Made by a program: the position numbers and the translations under genes
Notes under the pieces: generated by a model
Told to the model about the DNA's origin: nothing
Database searches by the model: none
Seen by the model: the letters and a program-made list of their open reading frames with translations, nothing else
Assembly (NCBI RefSeq): GCF_900129155.1
Contig: NZ_FQVF01000004.1
Coordinates: 62,001 to 126,000, forward strand
Length of the DNA: 64,000 bases
Direction of reading: 5' to 3'
From: Marinomonas polaris DSM 16579
Lineage (GTDB): Bacteria > Pseudomonadota > Gammaproteobacteria > Pseudomonadales > Marinomonadaceae
In this document: positions 17,483 to 26,866 of the stretch, piece after piece
How the letters are laid out: the number at the start of each line of letters is the position of its first letter
How positions within the stretch are numbered: the first letter of the stretch is position 1

Positions 17483-18441
17483 TAGAAAGCCCTTCCTGCA
17501 TTGCTTACGTAACTCCAAATCATTGAAGTACTGATTATTATCAAAGCGAAAGCGGCAAGAAAACCAAAGATGCGCGACACTCGTTGTCGCCAAACACGAT
17601 GCTCACTACTTAACGCAAAACCTGTATCACGAACAAAAACACTAACGCCAGCCAAAGCAGCGACAGTAATAGCAGTACCTAATGCCATGGCAAAGGTTGC
17701 CACCAAACCCCAAACAAAAATGCCCGTGCTCAAAGAGAATAACAAAACTAAAATCGCCCCAGTACAGGGACGAATACCCACCGCGGCCACCATTGCCCAA
17801 ATACTACGACGAGCGGTTTTCGCTTCATCTTTGTGGTGAGAACAACATGCATGACCATGAGAATGTTCATGGGAGTGATCGTGATGCTCCGCAGAATGAT
17901 CGTGATGATGTTCTTCAAGATGGTCTTGTGAGTGATCGTGACCACAACCAGATTGGCCGCGTAATAAACGCAAAAGAATCCACACACCAATCAAGCCAAC
18001 TGCAGCAAAACTCGCCACTTCAAAAAAACGACTTATTTGCATGGCTTTTCCTGCCAAGGAAAACACTTGGCTAAGCACAACAATGACTAAGACTGCCATC
18101 ACTGCCTGAACACCAGCGCACAAAAATGCCAAGCTAATACCACGGCGTAATGGCGCTTTGCTCGCCAACATATAAGCAGAAATAACCGCCTTACCATGAC
18201 CTGGTCCAGCCGCGTGAAAAACGCCATAAAAAAAGCTTGTAGAGATTAACCCCCACAGTAAAACCGGACTGCCGCCTTTGCTGATAGAGCGAACTAAAGA
18301 CACTAATTCACGATGAAAAGTGGCTTGCTGAGAAATAATCCACTGGATAAAATCTTGATACAGCGCAAAATCAATCGCTGCATAAAGAGGCGAGCTGAGA
18401 CATAAAAAAGATAACAATAAAAAAGCGACGTTCTTTGCCAT
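17482..18441 (-). CDS. NicO/RcnA-like nickel/cobalt transporter
   Basis: 319-residue membrane protein beginning with a signal-like segment (NVAFLLLSFLCLSSPLYA). FYGVFHAAGPGHGKAVISAY is the NicO-family motif containing the conserved HxxGPGH metal-site histidines, and the second half repeats the pattern with VGIRPCTGAILVLLFSLSTGIF. Between them is a His-rich loop (GHDHSQDH, HHHDHSAEHHDHSHEHSHGH). Family members move Ni2+/Co2+ across the inner membrane, either way. As the first gene of a zur-znuCB operon behind a Zur-type palindrome, it may instead handle zinc or a zinc-linked metal here; that is inference. Confidence 0.85.
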   Translation of the reverse strand: MAKNVAFLLLSFLCLSSPLYAAIDFALYQDFIQWIISQQATFHRELVSLVRSISKGGSPVLLWGLISTSFFYGVFHAAGPGHGKAVISAYMLASKAPLRRGISLAFLCAGVQAVMAVLVIVVLSQVFSLAGKAMQISRFFEVASFAAVGLIGVWILLRLLRGQSGCGHDHSQDHLEEHHHDHSAEHHDHSHEHSHGHACCSHHKDEAKTARRSIWAMVAAVGIRPCTGAILVLLFSLSTGIFVWGLVATFAMALGTAITVAALAGVSVFVRDTGFALSSEHRVWRQRVSRIFGFLAAFALIIISTSMIWSYVSNAGRAF

Positions 18442-18471
18442 AATTGGCTCTCACCGAAATTGGATACAATT

Positions 18472-18488
18472 TTGTTATGATATAACAA
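18472..18488. promoter_or_regulatory. Zur-box-like palindrome
   Basis: TTGTTATGATATAACAA has perfect 7-base arms around a 3-base centre and matches the core of the gammaproteobacterial Zur site (TGTTATANTATAACA). It lies about 30 bases upstream of the first gene of the nicO-like/zur/znuCB operon, which would give autoregulation by Zur. Confidence 0.75.
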
Positions 18489-18555
18489 GTAAAACCCAAG
18501 GAGAAGCCAAAGCCTAGAAACGCCGCATTTTGTACAAAATTTAATTCATAACCAC

Positions 18556-19176
18556 TTAGCTAACGGCTGAAGTGGCTGGATGTAAAAAACCCATTACACC
18601 ACTCATAAAGATCTGCGCAGCCATGGCCGCCAAAACCAAACCGGTAATCTTAGACAAGACATTTAAGCCTGTTCGACCGAGCATTTTTTCAATCAAAGAA
18701 CCGGAATACAAAATGATCGCCAAAGTACCCAATGCCAACAACAAACCACACAAGCCAATAAATAAATCCCAACCTTGTAGTTCAGCACCGTAAACTAGAA
18801 TTGTACCAATCGTCGCTGGTCCAATAATCGTAGGTACCGCCAATGGCACAACAGACACATCATCACGTTCTTCGCTTGGCATGCCAACCGCATGGTTACG
18901 CGTACCGTCACGGACCAAACTCAAGGCTGATAAAAACAACAATACGCCGGAGCCAATACGGAAAGAATCCAGCGTGATGCCTAACACAGCAAACAAACTG
19001 CCACCAAAAAACAACAGCACAATAGAAATCGCCACAGAGGCAATAATGGCTTTGTTCGCCACTTGTCGACGAGATGCCGAAGATTCTCCGCGGGTTAACG
19101 CAAGAAACATCGACAACACAAAAAACGGCGCGAAGAGAAAGAAGAACTTAATCCAAGTTGAAATTAATAAACTCAT
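18556..19176 (-). CDS. MarC family inner-membrane protein
   Basis: 206 residues with six hydrophobic segments. FFLFAPFFVLSMFLALTRG at the N-terminus, FRIGSGVLLFLSALSLVRDG and VVPLAVPTIIGPATIGTILVY in the middle are MarC/UPF0056 signature regions (the family half-motif PlavPtiiGPa). The biochemical function of MarC proteins is unsettled; early links to multiple antibiotic resistance were not confirmed. Single gene; a 320-base gap separates it from the RND operon terminator on the same strand. Confidence 0.88.
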   Translation of the reverse strand: MSLLISTWIKFFFLFAPFFVLSMFLALTRGESSASRRQVANKAIIASVAISIVLLFFGGSLFAVLGITLDSFRIGSGVLLFLSALSLVRDGTRNHAVGMPSEERDDVSVVPLAVPTIIGPATIGTILVYGAELQGWDLFIGLCGLLLALGTLAIILYSGSLIEKMLGRTGLNVLSKITGLVLAAMAAQIFMSGVMGFLHPATSAVS

Positions 19177-19498
19177 TTAGAATAATCACCAAAAAAGCAG
19201 ACAGCAAAACCGAATGCTTATTGAAACCTTTGCTCGATGTCATAAGCCAATACGAGACAAAGATCTCTTATTATCTAAAGCCCTATCTTATATTGCTAGG
19301 ACTCACCCAATTTACCGCGCTTGTGGCACAGCAAATATTTATCTGAAAGCAGTCTCTATTTAAGGACCGTCCCGAAGAGAACGCAGATGGGGGAATTCTA
19401 GCAAAGAATCAGAAAAAATGAGGAAAAAGTGGCATTGAATTACAAAAAGAAAAGCCGACACAAAATCGGCTTTTCGAACAAAAAATAAGTGTCTTTTA
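19177..19498. other. Intergenic region between marC and RND operon
   Basis: No open frame of credible length and no recognised RNA. The only clear element is the RND operon terminator near 19450-19474; the part nearest marC presumably contains its promoter. Confidence 0.5.
19450..19474 (-). terminator. Terminator of RND efflux operon
   Basis: AAAAGCCGA pairs with TCGGCTTTT around a 7-base loop and is followed on the minus strand by a T-rich tract (TTTTCTTTTT), 25 bases after the stop of the RND gene. Confidence 0.85.
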
Positions 19499-22400
19499 TT
19501 AGACTGTTTTATTTGACGTTTTGAAGCGCCCAAGCACCCATGTGAAGAACACAGGAACAAACAATACACCTAAGACTGTTGCGGAGATCATGCCACCGAT
19601 AACACTTACACCTAATGAGTGCTGACTTGCCGCACCTGCTCCCGTAGCTATCGTTAAAGGTACCACCCCTAAAATAAAGGCCATTGACGTCATAATGATA
19701 GGTCTAAAGCGCAATTTTGCGGCTTGGATCGCTGAGTCTTTTAGCGAATGCCCTTGTTGATAAAGATCTTTGGCAAACTCAACAATCAAGATAGCATTTT
19801 TCGCCGATAAACCAATAATCGTAATCAGACCTACCTTGAAGTAAACGTCATTCGACATCCCCATCAGATAAACTGCTGCAACCGCACCGAGTGCTCCAAT
19901 CGGAATAATCAAAATAACCGACAATGGAATAGACCAGCTTTCGTATAATGCCACCAATAGTAAGAAAACCACCAAAATAGAAATGGTCAGCAGCATTGGA
20001 GCTTGTGACCCCGCTGCTTTCTCTTGGTAAGACAACCCGGTCCACTCATAGCCAATACCTTTTGGCAGAGTACTAATAATACGTTCAATTTCCGCCATTG
20101 CCTCACCAGAACTGTGTCCAGGCATTGGACTTCCGGAAATTTTATACGTTGGGTAACCATTGTAACGAGATACCTGAACCGGCCCGATCTCCCACGAGCT
20201 GCTTGCAAAAGAGCGCATTGGAACAAGGTTACCCTCGTCATTTAACACTTGCAGCTCTAAGACACGCTCTGGTGTCATACGATCTGCAACATCGGCTTGA
20301 ACAACAACGCGTTGCAAGCGACCTGCATTAGTAAAGTCGTTAACTGAGGCCGAACCGTACGCCGTTGATACCGCATTGTTGATTGATTCGAACCCTACGC
20401 CCAATGCTGTCGCTTTTTGACGATCTATATTAATTCTAAGCTGCGGCGCATCTTCTAAGCCTTCCATCATGGCATAAGCAATGATTGGAGATGCATTCGC
20501 TTGGCCTAGAACAGTATTACGTGCATTAGTTAACGCTTCTCTACCTAGATTACTACGGTCTTGCAATCGCAATGAGAAACCACCAGAGTTCCCCATTCCT
20601 TCAATCGATGGCGGTGGAACCGCCATCGAACGGCCATCTGTGATGCTACCGGCAAATTGATTGTAAGCCATCGTTTCATCAAATAAAGACTGCTCACGAT
20701 CAGACCAATCGGTGAAAGTCGGAAATAGCAAACCAGCATTCGCCCCCATTCCAGAGAAACTAAAGCCCATAACAGTAACTACGTTTTCAACCGCATCCCG
20801 CTGCCCTAAGAACTCCTCAACATCTTTCATTGTCTCATTGGTTCGAGAAAAAGTAGCACCTGCAGGGAGCTGCAAATCGACGATCATGTAACCTTGGTCT
20901 TCCGTTGGCACAAAAGATTCAGGTAAACGCATATAGGCATAACCAAGCCCAATAATAAGTACAAGATACATCAACATGAATCGTCCTGGGCGGCTTACTA
21001 ACTTGCCGTTCAACGCAGAATAACGATTAGTTAACCCCGCAAATTGGCGATTAAACCAGCCAAAAAAACCACCTTTTTCATGATGTGCTTCTTTATCAAT
21101 GGGTTTCAATAGAGTCGCACACAATGCAGGCGTAAAAGTTAGCGCCAATATCCCAGACAACATAATAGAAACAGCAAGAGACATAGAAAACTGCTGATAA
21201 ATAATACCAACGGACCCGCTCATAAAAGCAAGAGGGACAAATACCGCCGATAGCACCAATGTGATACCCACGATGGCACCGGATACTTGCCCCATGGCCT
21301 TGATCGTTGCATCTTTTGGAGAAAGACTCTCTTCCACCATAATACGCTCAACGTTTTCGACCACCACAATGGCGTCATCCACTAAAATACCAATGGCGAG
21401 CACCATACCAAACATGGTCATCATGTTTACCGAGAAGCCCATCAAGGACATCACTGCAAACGTCCCTAAGATACAAACAGGTACAACGATAGTAGGGATC
21501 AAGGTGTAGCGTAAATTCTGCAAGAACAACAGCATCACAAGAAACACTAAGACAATCGCCTCAATCAAGGTATGAATTACTTTTTCAATCGCTGCACTAA
21601 CAAATTTAGAGGTGTCATAAGGAAAGCTGATTTGAATATCATCTGGAAAGTTCGCTTCCAGTTCCGCAGCACGAGCTTTTACCGCTTTCACCGTCTCGAT
21701 GGCATTCGCACCCGGCGATAGCTGAACCGCCCCCATGATGGCTTTATGACCATTTAAACGAGTTTCAAAATTATAATCTTGCTTACCCAGCTCAACACGA
21801 GCCACATCTTTAAGATAAACAGCTGAACCATCCACGTTACTGTGTAGAACAATATCGCCGAACTCTTCAGGATCTTCCAAAAAGCCTTTCACAACCAGAC
21901 TAGCGGTTAACTCTTGCGTATCATCGGCGGGTCGACCACCAAAACTACCAGCAGGTACCTGAACGTTTTGGTTTCTAATTGCGTTATTAATATCACCAAT
22001 GGATAAACCGTAACTCAGCAACTTTTCCGGTGAAACCCAAACCCGCATAGCGGCTTCGGTGCCAAAATACTGCAGCTTACCCACACCCTCCACACGGCGA
22101 ATATTATTGTTAATATTTCGTGCTGCGTAATCTGCCAAAGTAATAATGCTCTTAGACGCATCATCACCTTTGAAAGTCAAAGCATAGATCATCAAGAAAC
22201 CAGAGCTTGCTTGGTCAACTTGCACGCCTTGAGCAATAACACTACTTGGTAAGCGCGCTTCCGCTTTTTTAAGACGGTTTTGTATGTCAACCTGAGCTAG
22301 ATCAGGGTCAGTGCCGGGCTCGAAAGATGCCGTAATCTGGGCGATACCATTTGCGTTACTAGAAGAATCAAAATAGAGCAAACCTTTCGCTCCATTTAAT

Positions 22401-22603
22401 TCCTCCTCGATAACACTGGTTACCGAATCAACTAAGACTTGAGCGGATGCACCGGGATATGTGGCGGTGATTTCAATCTGCGGTGGTGCTACTACCGGAA
22501 ATTGCGACACAGGCAAAGTTGGTAGAGCAAGCAGCCCCGCCAACAAAATAAAGATTGCCATGACCCAAGCAAAGTTGGGGCGTGCAATAAAAAAATTAGA
22601 CAT
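19499..22603 (-). CDS. RND multidrug efflux transporter (AcrB/MexB family, HAE1)
   Basis: 1034 residues, the expected length for a hydrophobe/amphiphile RND pump. The first membrane helix (FAWVMAIFILLAGLLALPTLPVSQFP) is followed by porter domains, a second helix cluster with the proton-relay pair in GMVLAIGILVDDAIVVVENVER, and the second half ending at a helix bundle with SAKNAILIVEFAKDL and RFRPIIMTSMAFILGVVPL. It exports drugs or other hydrophobic compounds from the periplasm and inner membrane as a trimer. It is co-transcribed 50 bases after its membrane fusion protein. No outer-membrane channel gene is in the operon, so a TolC-like protein encoded elsewhere is expected. Confidence 0.95.
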   Translation of the reverse strand: MSNFFIARPNFAWVMAIFILLAGLLALPTLPVSQFPVVAPPQIEITATYPGASAQVLVDSVTSVIEEELNGAKGLLYFDSSSNANGIAQITASFEPGTDPDLAQVDIQNRLKKAEARLPSSVIAQGVQVDQASSGFLMIYALTFKGDDASKSIITLADYAARNINNNIRRVEGVGKLQYFGTEAAMRVWVSPEKLLSYGLSIGDINNAIRNQNVQVPAGSFGGRPADDTQELTASLVVKGFLEDPEEFGDIVLHSNVDGSAVYLKDVARVELGKQDYNFETRLNGHKAIMGAVQLSPGANAIETVKAVKARAAELEANFPDDIQISFPYDTSKFVSAAIEKVIHTLIEAIVLVFLVMLLFLQNLRYTLIPTIVVPVCILGTFAVMSLMGFSVNMMTMFGMVLAIGILVDDAIVVVENVERIMVEESLSPKDATIKAMGQVSGAIVGITLVLSAVFVPLAFMSGSVGIIYQQFSMSLAVSIMLSGILALTFTPALCATLLKPIDKEAHHEKGGFFGWFNRQFAGLTNRYSALNGKLVSRPGRFMLMYLVLIIGLGYAYMRLPESFVPTEDQGYMIVDLQLPAGATFSRTNETMKDVEEFLGQRDAVENVVTVMGFSFSGMGANAGLLFPTFTDWSDREQSLFDETMAYNQFAGSITDGRSMAVPPPSIEGMGNSGGFSLRLQDRSNLGREALTNARNTVLGQANASPIIAYAMMEGLEDAPQLRINIDRQKATALGVGFESINNAVSTAYGSASVNDFTNAGRLQRVVVQADVADRMTPERVLELQVLNDEGNLVPMRSFASSSWEIGPVQVSRYNGYPTYKISGSPMPGHSSGEAMAEIERIISTLPKGIGYEWTGLSYQEKAAGSQAPMLLTISILVVFLLLVALYESWSIPLSVILIIPIGALGAVAAVYLMGMSNDVYFKVGLITIIGLSAKNAILIVEFAKDLYQQGHSLKDSAIQAAKLRFRPIIMTSMAFILGVVPLTIATGAGAASQHSLGVSVIGGMISATVLGVLFVPVFFTWVLGRFKTSNKTV

Positions 22604-22653
22604 GTATTGAGCCTCTAAAACGTCTTAATAGTTAAGATAAAGTGAACAATGAA

Positions 22654-23799
22654 CTAAGTGTTAGAGGCTACTTTAACGGAAGCTGTTACCTTCTCTCCCG
22701 CTTGATACATAGCTGCATTATCAATAATTACTTTATCGCCAGCATTTAATCCCTCTGTAATACGCCATAAATTTTGTGACATTGAACCCGTTACAACTGA
22801 ACGAGATTCCACTGCATTTTGATCATTCACAACGTAAACAAATGCTTGTCCTCCGTTACCACGCATAACAGCACGTTGAGGAATCAATATCGCCTTAGCA
22901 GAATGAGACTGAACAGCCTCAACACGAACATACATGCCAGGCAGTAGCACTTTATTAGGGTTTGGGAACAAGCCTCGCAACACAACATTGCCAGTTTTTT
23001 CATCTACTTGACTGTCAGAAAACAACAATTTCCCTTCGAAGCTTTTGTTGTAACCATCTAACTTGGCCATCAATTTCGTACTGTTAGCAGAAGTGCCATC
23101 TTCTACAGATTGTCTATATTTCAGGGTATCGGTAACAGATTGAGTAAAGTCTATATAAACAGAGTCAAGTTGCTGAATAGTTGCTAATAGAGTTGTATCA
23201 CTTTGCCCCACTAACATGCCTTCACTAACATTTGCTCGACCAATTCGACCTGAAATAGGCGCTCGTACTGTTGCGTATTCAAGGTTAAGTTCGGCATTCG
23301 CAACATCTGCTTTGGCTGAAGCAACAGAGGCACTTGCACTTAAATAGGCAGCTTGAGCAGCATCAAAAGTTTGCTTGCTGACCGCTTGAGACTGCAACAA
23401 AGGCGCATAACGATCGACCAGCACTTTTGCATCAAACAAGGTCGCTTCCGCCATTGCTAATTTGCCCTTAGAACTAGCAAGTGCAATTTTTAAAGATGCG
23501 GGATCGATTTCAAATAATATATCTCCCGCTTTGACATCGGAGCCTTCAATAAAGGTTCTATGCAACACGATACCGGGTACACGAGCACGCACCTCGGCTT
23601 CACGAATAGGCTCAATTCGCCCTGGCAAAATAGCATTTTCTTCATATTCAATTGGTTGAACAGTCGTTACTGTGGCAGCTCTTGCGCTTGGAGGAGGACT
23701 GGCTTGAGCCTCTGGCTCACTTGAGGTACAGCCAGACACTACAAATAACACCGCCAAAACTGGTAGCAACGCTCGTCCATTTTTCAGAATTCGTATCAT
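22654..23799 (-). CDS. RND efflux periplasmic adaptor (membrane fusion lipoprotein)
   Basis: 381 residues. The signal peptide ends in VSGC with lipidated Cys24. Next come the beta-barrel/lipoyl segment (VRARVPGIVLHRTFIEGSDVKAGDILFEID), an alpha-helical hairpin (about residues 95-165) and the second lipoyl half (YATVRAPISGRIGRANVSEG), then beta-barrel and membrane-proximal domains. It bridges the RND pump to an outer-membrane channel. It is the first gene of the operon; an operator-like palindrome lies 61 bases upstream, and a TetR-type regulator is divergent, as in acrAB-acrR. Confidence 0.95.
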   Translation of the reverse strand: MIRILKNGRALLPVLAVLFVVSGCTSSEPEAQASPPPSARAATVTTVQPIEYEENAILPGRIEPIREAEVRARVPGIVLHRTFIEGSDVKAGDILFEIDPASLKIALASSKGKLAMAEATLFDAKVLVDRYAPLLQSQAVSKQTFDAAQAAYLSASASVASAKADVANAELNLEYATVRAPISGRIGRANVSEGMLVGQSDTTLLATIQQLDSVYIDFTQSVTDTLKYRQSVEDGTSANSTKLMAKLDGYNKSFEGKLLFSDSQVDEKTGNVVLRGLFPNPNKVLLPGMYVRVEAVQSHSAKAILIPQRAVMRGNGGQAFVYVVNDQNAVESRSVVTGSMSQNLWRITEGLNAGDKVIIDNAAMYQAGEKVTASVKVASNT

Positions 23800-23859
23800 T
23801 GGTTAATACCTTAAATTTTTGCCAGAGATAAAACAGCTTTAAATAGTATTAAAATAATC

Positions 23860-23885
23860 CAAATGAATCCATAGTGATTCATTTG
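23860..23885. promoter_or_regulatory. Inverted-repeat operator for the TetR-type regulator
   Basis: Perfect 10-base arms (23860-23869 and 23876-23885, core AAATGAATC/GATTCATTT) are separated by 6 bases in the divergent intergenic region between the efflux adaptor and TetR genes. Length and symmetry fit a TetR-family operator controlling both directions. Confidence 0.65.
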
Positions 23886-24033
23886 ATATATACTTAATTC
23901 ACTTTGTTTGTGCTTTTTACTCGCATCTAAGATTTCATATACTAGATATTCTGCGTAAAATCCCCTTGCATAAAATACGTAAAACGTAGACAACCATGAG
24001 ACATGGTTATTTAAAGACAAACTGGATAAAGAT

Positions 24034-24591
24034 ATGACAGAACACGAAACAAACAATGCACTGCAGAATGCACTAGCGCTTGCATTAGTTGAGCACCCAC
24101 GAGCTTCACTGCAAGAACTCGCCTGTGCTGTAGGTGTCAGTAAAGCTACCTTGTATCGTTTCTGCCCCACTAGAGAAAGCCTGCTTGAAAGACTACAAAG
24201 CAGCAGCCTTAACGCTTATAAATCGGCAATCAAGGACGCTAATCTAGACACGGCGGAGCCAAGAGAAGGGGTTCGAAAATTACTAGAAAATTGCTATAAG
24301 AATAAAGAATTAACCCTCTTTACTATTCAGCATTGGCAGCCGGAACTGTTAGAAAATGGTGAGTGTATAATTGCACAAGAAAAAATCGATGCATTTTTCT
24401 TAAGAGGCCAACAAAGTGGCCACTTTCGAGTAGATATCAGTGCAGCGGCTATTACAGAGTGCTTCCATGGCTTATTCTTTGCCATGATTGAAGCGGAGCG
24501 ACTAGGACGAGTACCTAGAGCAAGAGTACTAACTATAATAGAATTGATACTGATGGAAGGTGCCAGTACAGCTTCAAGTACACCTTCCTAA
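24034..24591 (+). CDS. TetR/AcrR family transcriptional regulator
   Basis: 185 residues. The N-terminal helix-turn-helix is recognisable in ASLQELACAVGVSKATLYRFCPTRESLLERL (start of the family motif only), followed by an all-helical ligand-binding domain ending near MEGASTASS. The helix-turn-helix starts unusually near the N-terminus, and the first helix is short. The gene is divergent from the RND efflux operon with a palindrome between them, so it is inferred to repress the pump and itself and to be released by pump substrates. Confidence 0.88.
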   Translation: MTEHETNNALQNALALALVEHPRASLQELACAVGVSKATLYRFCPTRESLLERLQSSSLNAYKSAIKDANLDTAEPREGVRKLLENCYKNKELTLFTIQHWQPELLENGECIIAQEKIDAFFLRGQQSGHFRVDISAAAITECFHGLFFAMIEAERLGRVPRARVLTIIELILMEGASTASSTPS

Positions 24592-24614
24592 AATGTGTGT
24601 TTAATAAGCAAATG

Positions 24615-25250
24615 CTAGCGCTGGCTCAGTGCGAGTTTTACACCAAAGCCCAATAGCAACACGCCAGTCAAGCCATCTAAGACGAGCGCCACTTTTGGGC
24701 GCGCCAGCCAAACTCGCGCCTTATGAACCATAAGCGCAAGAAACGTTTGCCACACCATCGCTATGATAAAGTGAAGTGAGGCCATAAAAAGGGATTGAGC
24801 CAACGCAGAATGGCTCGGATCAATAAATTGTGGCAAAAATGCCATGTAAAAAATAATCGGTTTTGGATTCAAGACGTTAGACAAAACACCCTGGCGAAAG
24901 CTGCCCCAAGACGTCAGTGATTTAGGATTTTTTGCGTCTTTAAATGTCATACCGACCGGCTTCATCGCACTGCGAATAGCTTGCACACCTAAGTACACAA
25001 GATACGCCGCACCCACCAGCTTAAACGCAGTGAACAAACCAGCGGAACCAAGCAAAATCACCGACAAACCTAACGCTGATACAGTCGCATGGGCGAACAA
25101 ACCCATGCAAATACCCAAACTTGTCAAAAAACCCAAACGCCAGCCACCAGATGCTGCGTTACGCATGACCAGAATCGTATCAACACCTGGGCTCATTGTC
25201 AGCACAGTGATAGCAGCTAAAAAAGGCAACCATTGGAAATGTTCTAACAT
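24615..25250 (-). CDS. LysE/RhtB family amino-acid exporter
   Basis: 211 residues with five to six hydrophobic segments. The N-terminal TMSPGVDTILVMRNAASGGWRLG is the LysE/RhtB signature, followed by GAAYLVYLGVQAIRS and the mid-protein VLNPKPIIFYMAFLPQFIDP. Members export amino acids such as homoserine, threonine or lysine, and homoserine kinase lies 1.3 kb upstream on the same strand, which makes a homoserine/threonine link plausible but unproven. It is convergent with the TetR gene. Confidence 0.9.
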   Translation of the reverse strand: MLEHFQWLPFLAAITVLTMSPGVDTILVMRNAASGGWRLGFLTSLGICMGLFAHATVSALGLSVILLGSAGLFTAFKLVGAAYLVYLGVQAIRSAMKPVGMTFKDAKNPKSLTSWGSFRQGVLSNVLNPKPIIFYMAFLPQFIDPSHSALAQSLFMASLHFIIAMVWQTFLALMVHKARVWLARPKVALVLDGLTGVLLLGFGVKLALSQR

Positions 25251-25310
25251 GTGCTTTTACCTTTATATTAGGCGTTGAAAAGAGAATTCTTTACGAGATC
25301 ACTTTATAAG

Positions 25311-25874
25311 TTAGGGCTTACAAGTCAAATCAACCCACACTGCAACCGATGTTTCCGTTGCTTCATGCTCAACTGGTGTACAAATTTCAGATAACGTACC
25401 AGACAAACGCACTAAACCTTCTTCCAACGGCTCCATCGCAAAATACAATTCGTCGTCACCAAAGGCCAAGCTCAAAGTCGAGGTTTCAAGATTGACCGGA
25501 GTTGGCAAATCGATGCCCAAGCGAATCCACAGCATTTGATCGCGAATGCGAACATCTAAAATGTGTACTTTTTTTGGTATAAGCTCAGAGCCATCTTGCT
25601 TCATTTTGATGAAAAAGCCATAGTTTTCAAAGCTCTTCAATACCTCGATCATGTCGAGTTTTTCTTGGCCTTTAAACTCGCCATCGCCGTCAATATCGTA
25701 TTCGGCAATCAAGCTTGTGGAAGTAAAAAGATCCAAACTCCACGTTGCCTCAAGGCTTTCTACATTGGCTTGATCCACCTTGACTCGATACTGTGAATCC
25801 ACCCAAACATGAGGATGCGCCATGACCGATCCAGCAAACAAGACCGTAATGCACAAACACAACAAAAAACGCAT
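25311..25874 (-). CDS. DUF1007 family secreted protein
   Basis: 187 residues with a signal peptide (FLLCLCITVLFAGSVMA) followed by HPHVWVDSQYRV, the DUF1007 opening with its potential metal-binding HPH. A DGDGEFKGQE stretch resembles a loop with acidic ligands. DUF1007 proteins are usually encoded next to NicO-type nickel transporters and may act as periplasmic metal-binding partners. Here the NicO-like gene is about 7 kb away, and this gene instead sits 29 bases after homoserine kinase on the same strand. Confidence 0.85.
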   Translation of the reverse strand: MRFLLCLCITVLFAGSVMAHPHVWVDSQYRVKVDQANVESLEATWSLDLFTSTSLIAEYDIDGDGEFKGQEKLDMIEVLKSFENYGFFIKMKQDGSELIPKKVHILDVRIRDQMLWIRLGIDLPTPVNLETSTLSLAFGDDELYFAMEPLEEGLVRLSGTLSEICTPVEHEATETSVAVWVDLTCKP

Positions 25875-25903
25875 CAGATTATTACCTTTTTTAAAAGTAC
25901 CTT

Positions 25904-26866
25904 TTATTGGAACTCAACTAAATTCGGTGTGTGACGTACTCGCGCTTCTAAGATACGCTGAAATTCAAGCGGATCATGCTGTTGCGCCAAGCGTTCAGGG
26001 TCGTGTTTTGCGCCGTGCCATGCTTCCAAACGAGACAACCAAAAACGTAGCGCCGCAATTTTCAACATATAAGGCCAAGCAAGAACTTCCTCTGAACTAG
26101 CTTCACGTTCATGCAAATAGGCTTTTATTAACGCCTTATATTTGGCTTTATCCAGCTCGCCAGTCTTCATATCCGAACACCAATCGTTCACCACAATGGC
26201 CAAATCGTACATCACCCAAGAATGGCAAGCGTTATAGAAATCGATAATGGCAGACAATTTATTGTTTTCAAACAAGGTGTTGTTGTAGAACAAATCCCCG
26301 TGAATGGTGGTTTTAGGTAAGTCTGGGTATTCGGCAATAAACGCATCGAATTCGGCGATTTGAGACAACAATAATTGCGCTTGTGCTGGCTCTAACTCCT
26401 CAGCAATCGCTTTACTGGTTTTATGCCACCAAGCCACACCACGGTGACTATCACGATGCACAGGGAAATCTTCACCCGCAATATGCAACTTAGCCAAGGC
26501 TTCACCCATTAACCGGCAAGATATTTCATCCGTACCTTTTAGCTCACCACCGGGAAAGCAATCGACAATAATGGTGGGGCGGCCATTTACTTCACGTAGT
26601 CGCTCACCATGAATATCGATCAGAGCAGCTGGAACATTAAAACCTTTGTGTTTCAAATGCGCGACAACGTCTAAAAAGTATGGCACTTCGTCAAGTTGAA
26701 ACTCTTCAAACAAGGTCACCACGTACTTTCCTGTGGTCGTCGTCAGAAAGTAGTTTGTGTTTTCTACCCCTCCAGAAATGCCTTGGAACGAAATCAGTTC
26801 ACCTAAATAATAATCGGCCACTAAGGCGCGCATGTCAGAGTCCGAAAGGGAAGTGTAAACAGCCAA
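25904..26866 (-). CDS. thrB: Homoserine kinase, type II (APH fold)
   Basis: 320 residues with the aminoglycoside-phosphotransferase-like kinase fold. The ATP-site opening is ISGGVENTNYFLTTTTGKYVVTLFE. The catalytic loop appears as TTIHGDLFYNNTLFENN, and the metal-binding aspartate as SAIIDFYNACHSW. This alternative homoserine kinase (not GHMP type) is found in Pseudomonas and relatives, where thrB also lies close to polA. It makes O-phosphohomoserine for threonine synthesis in the cytoplasm. It is followed closely by the DUF1007 gene. Confidence 0.93.
   Translation of the reverse strand: MAVYTSLSDSDMRALVADYYLGELISFQGISGGVENTNYFLTTTTGKYVVTLFEEFQLDEVPYFLDVVAHLKHKGFNVPAALIDIHGERLREVNGRPTIIVDCFPGGELKGTDEISCRLMGEALAKLHIAGEDFPVHRDSHRGVAWWHKTSKAIAEELEPAQAQLLLSQIAEFDAFIAEYPDLPKTTIHGDLFYNNTLFENNKLSAIIDFYNACHSWVMYDLAIVVNDWCSDMKTGELDKAKYKALIKAYLHEREASSEEVLAWPYMLKIAALRFWLSRLEAWHGAKHDPERLAQQHDPLEFQRILEARVRHTPNLVEFQ

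Noticed and set aside
17482-17593. N-terminal extension of Zur within the NicO-like gene
   Set aside because: It overlaps the upstream gene, whereas TAATG coupling at 17482 with AAGGG gives a normal-length Zur.
17830-17950. Short tandem-like DNA repeats (ATG-ATC and similar) in the NicO-like gene
   Set aside because: They encode a His-rich loop and are explained as coding low complexity, not a CRISPR or satellite.
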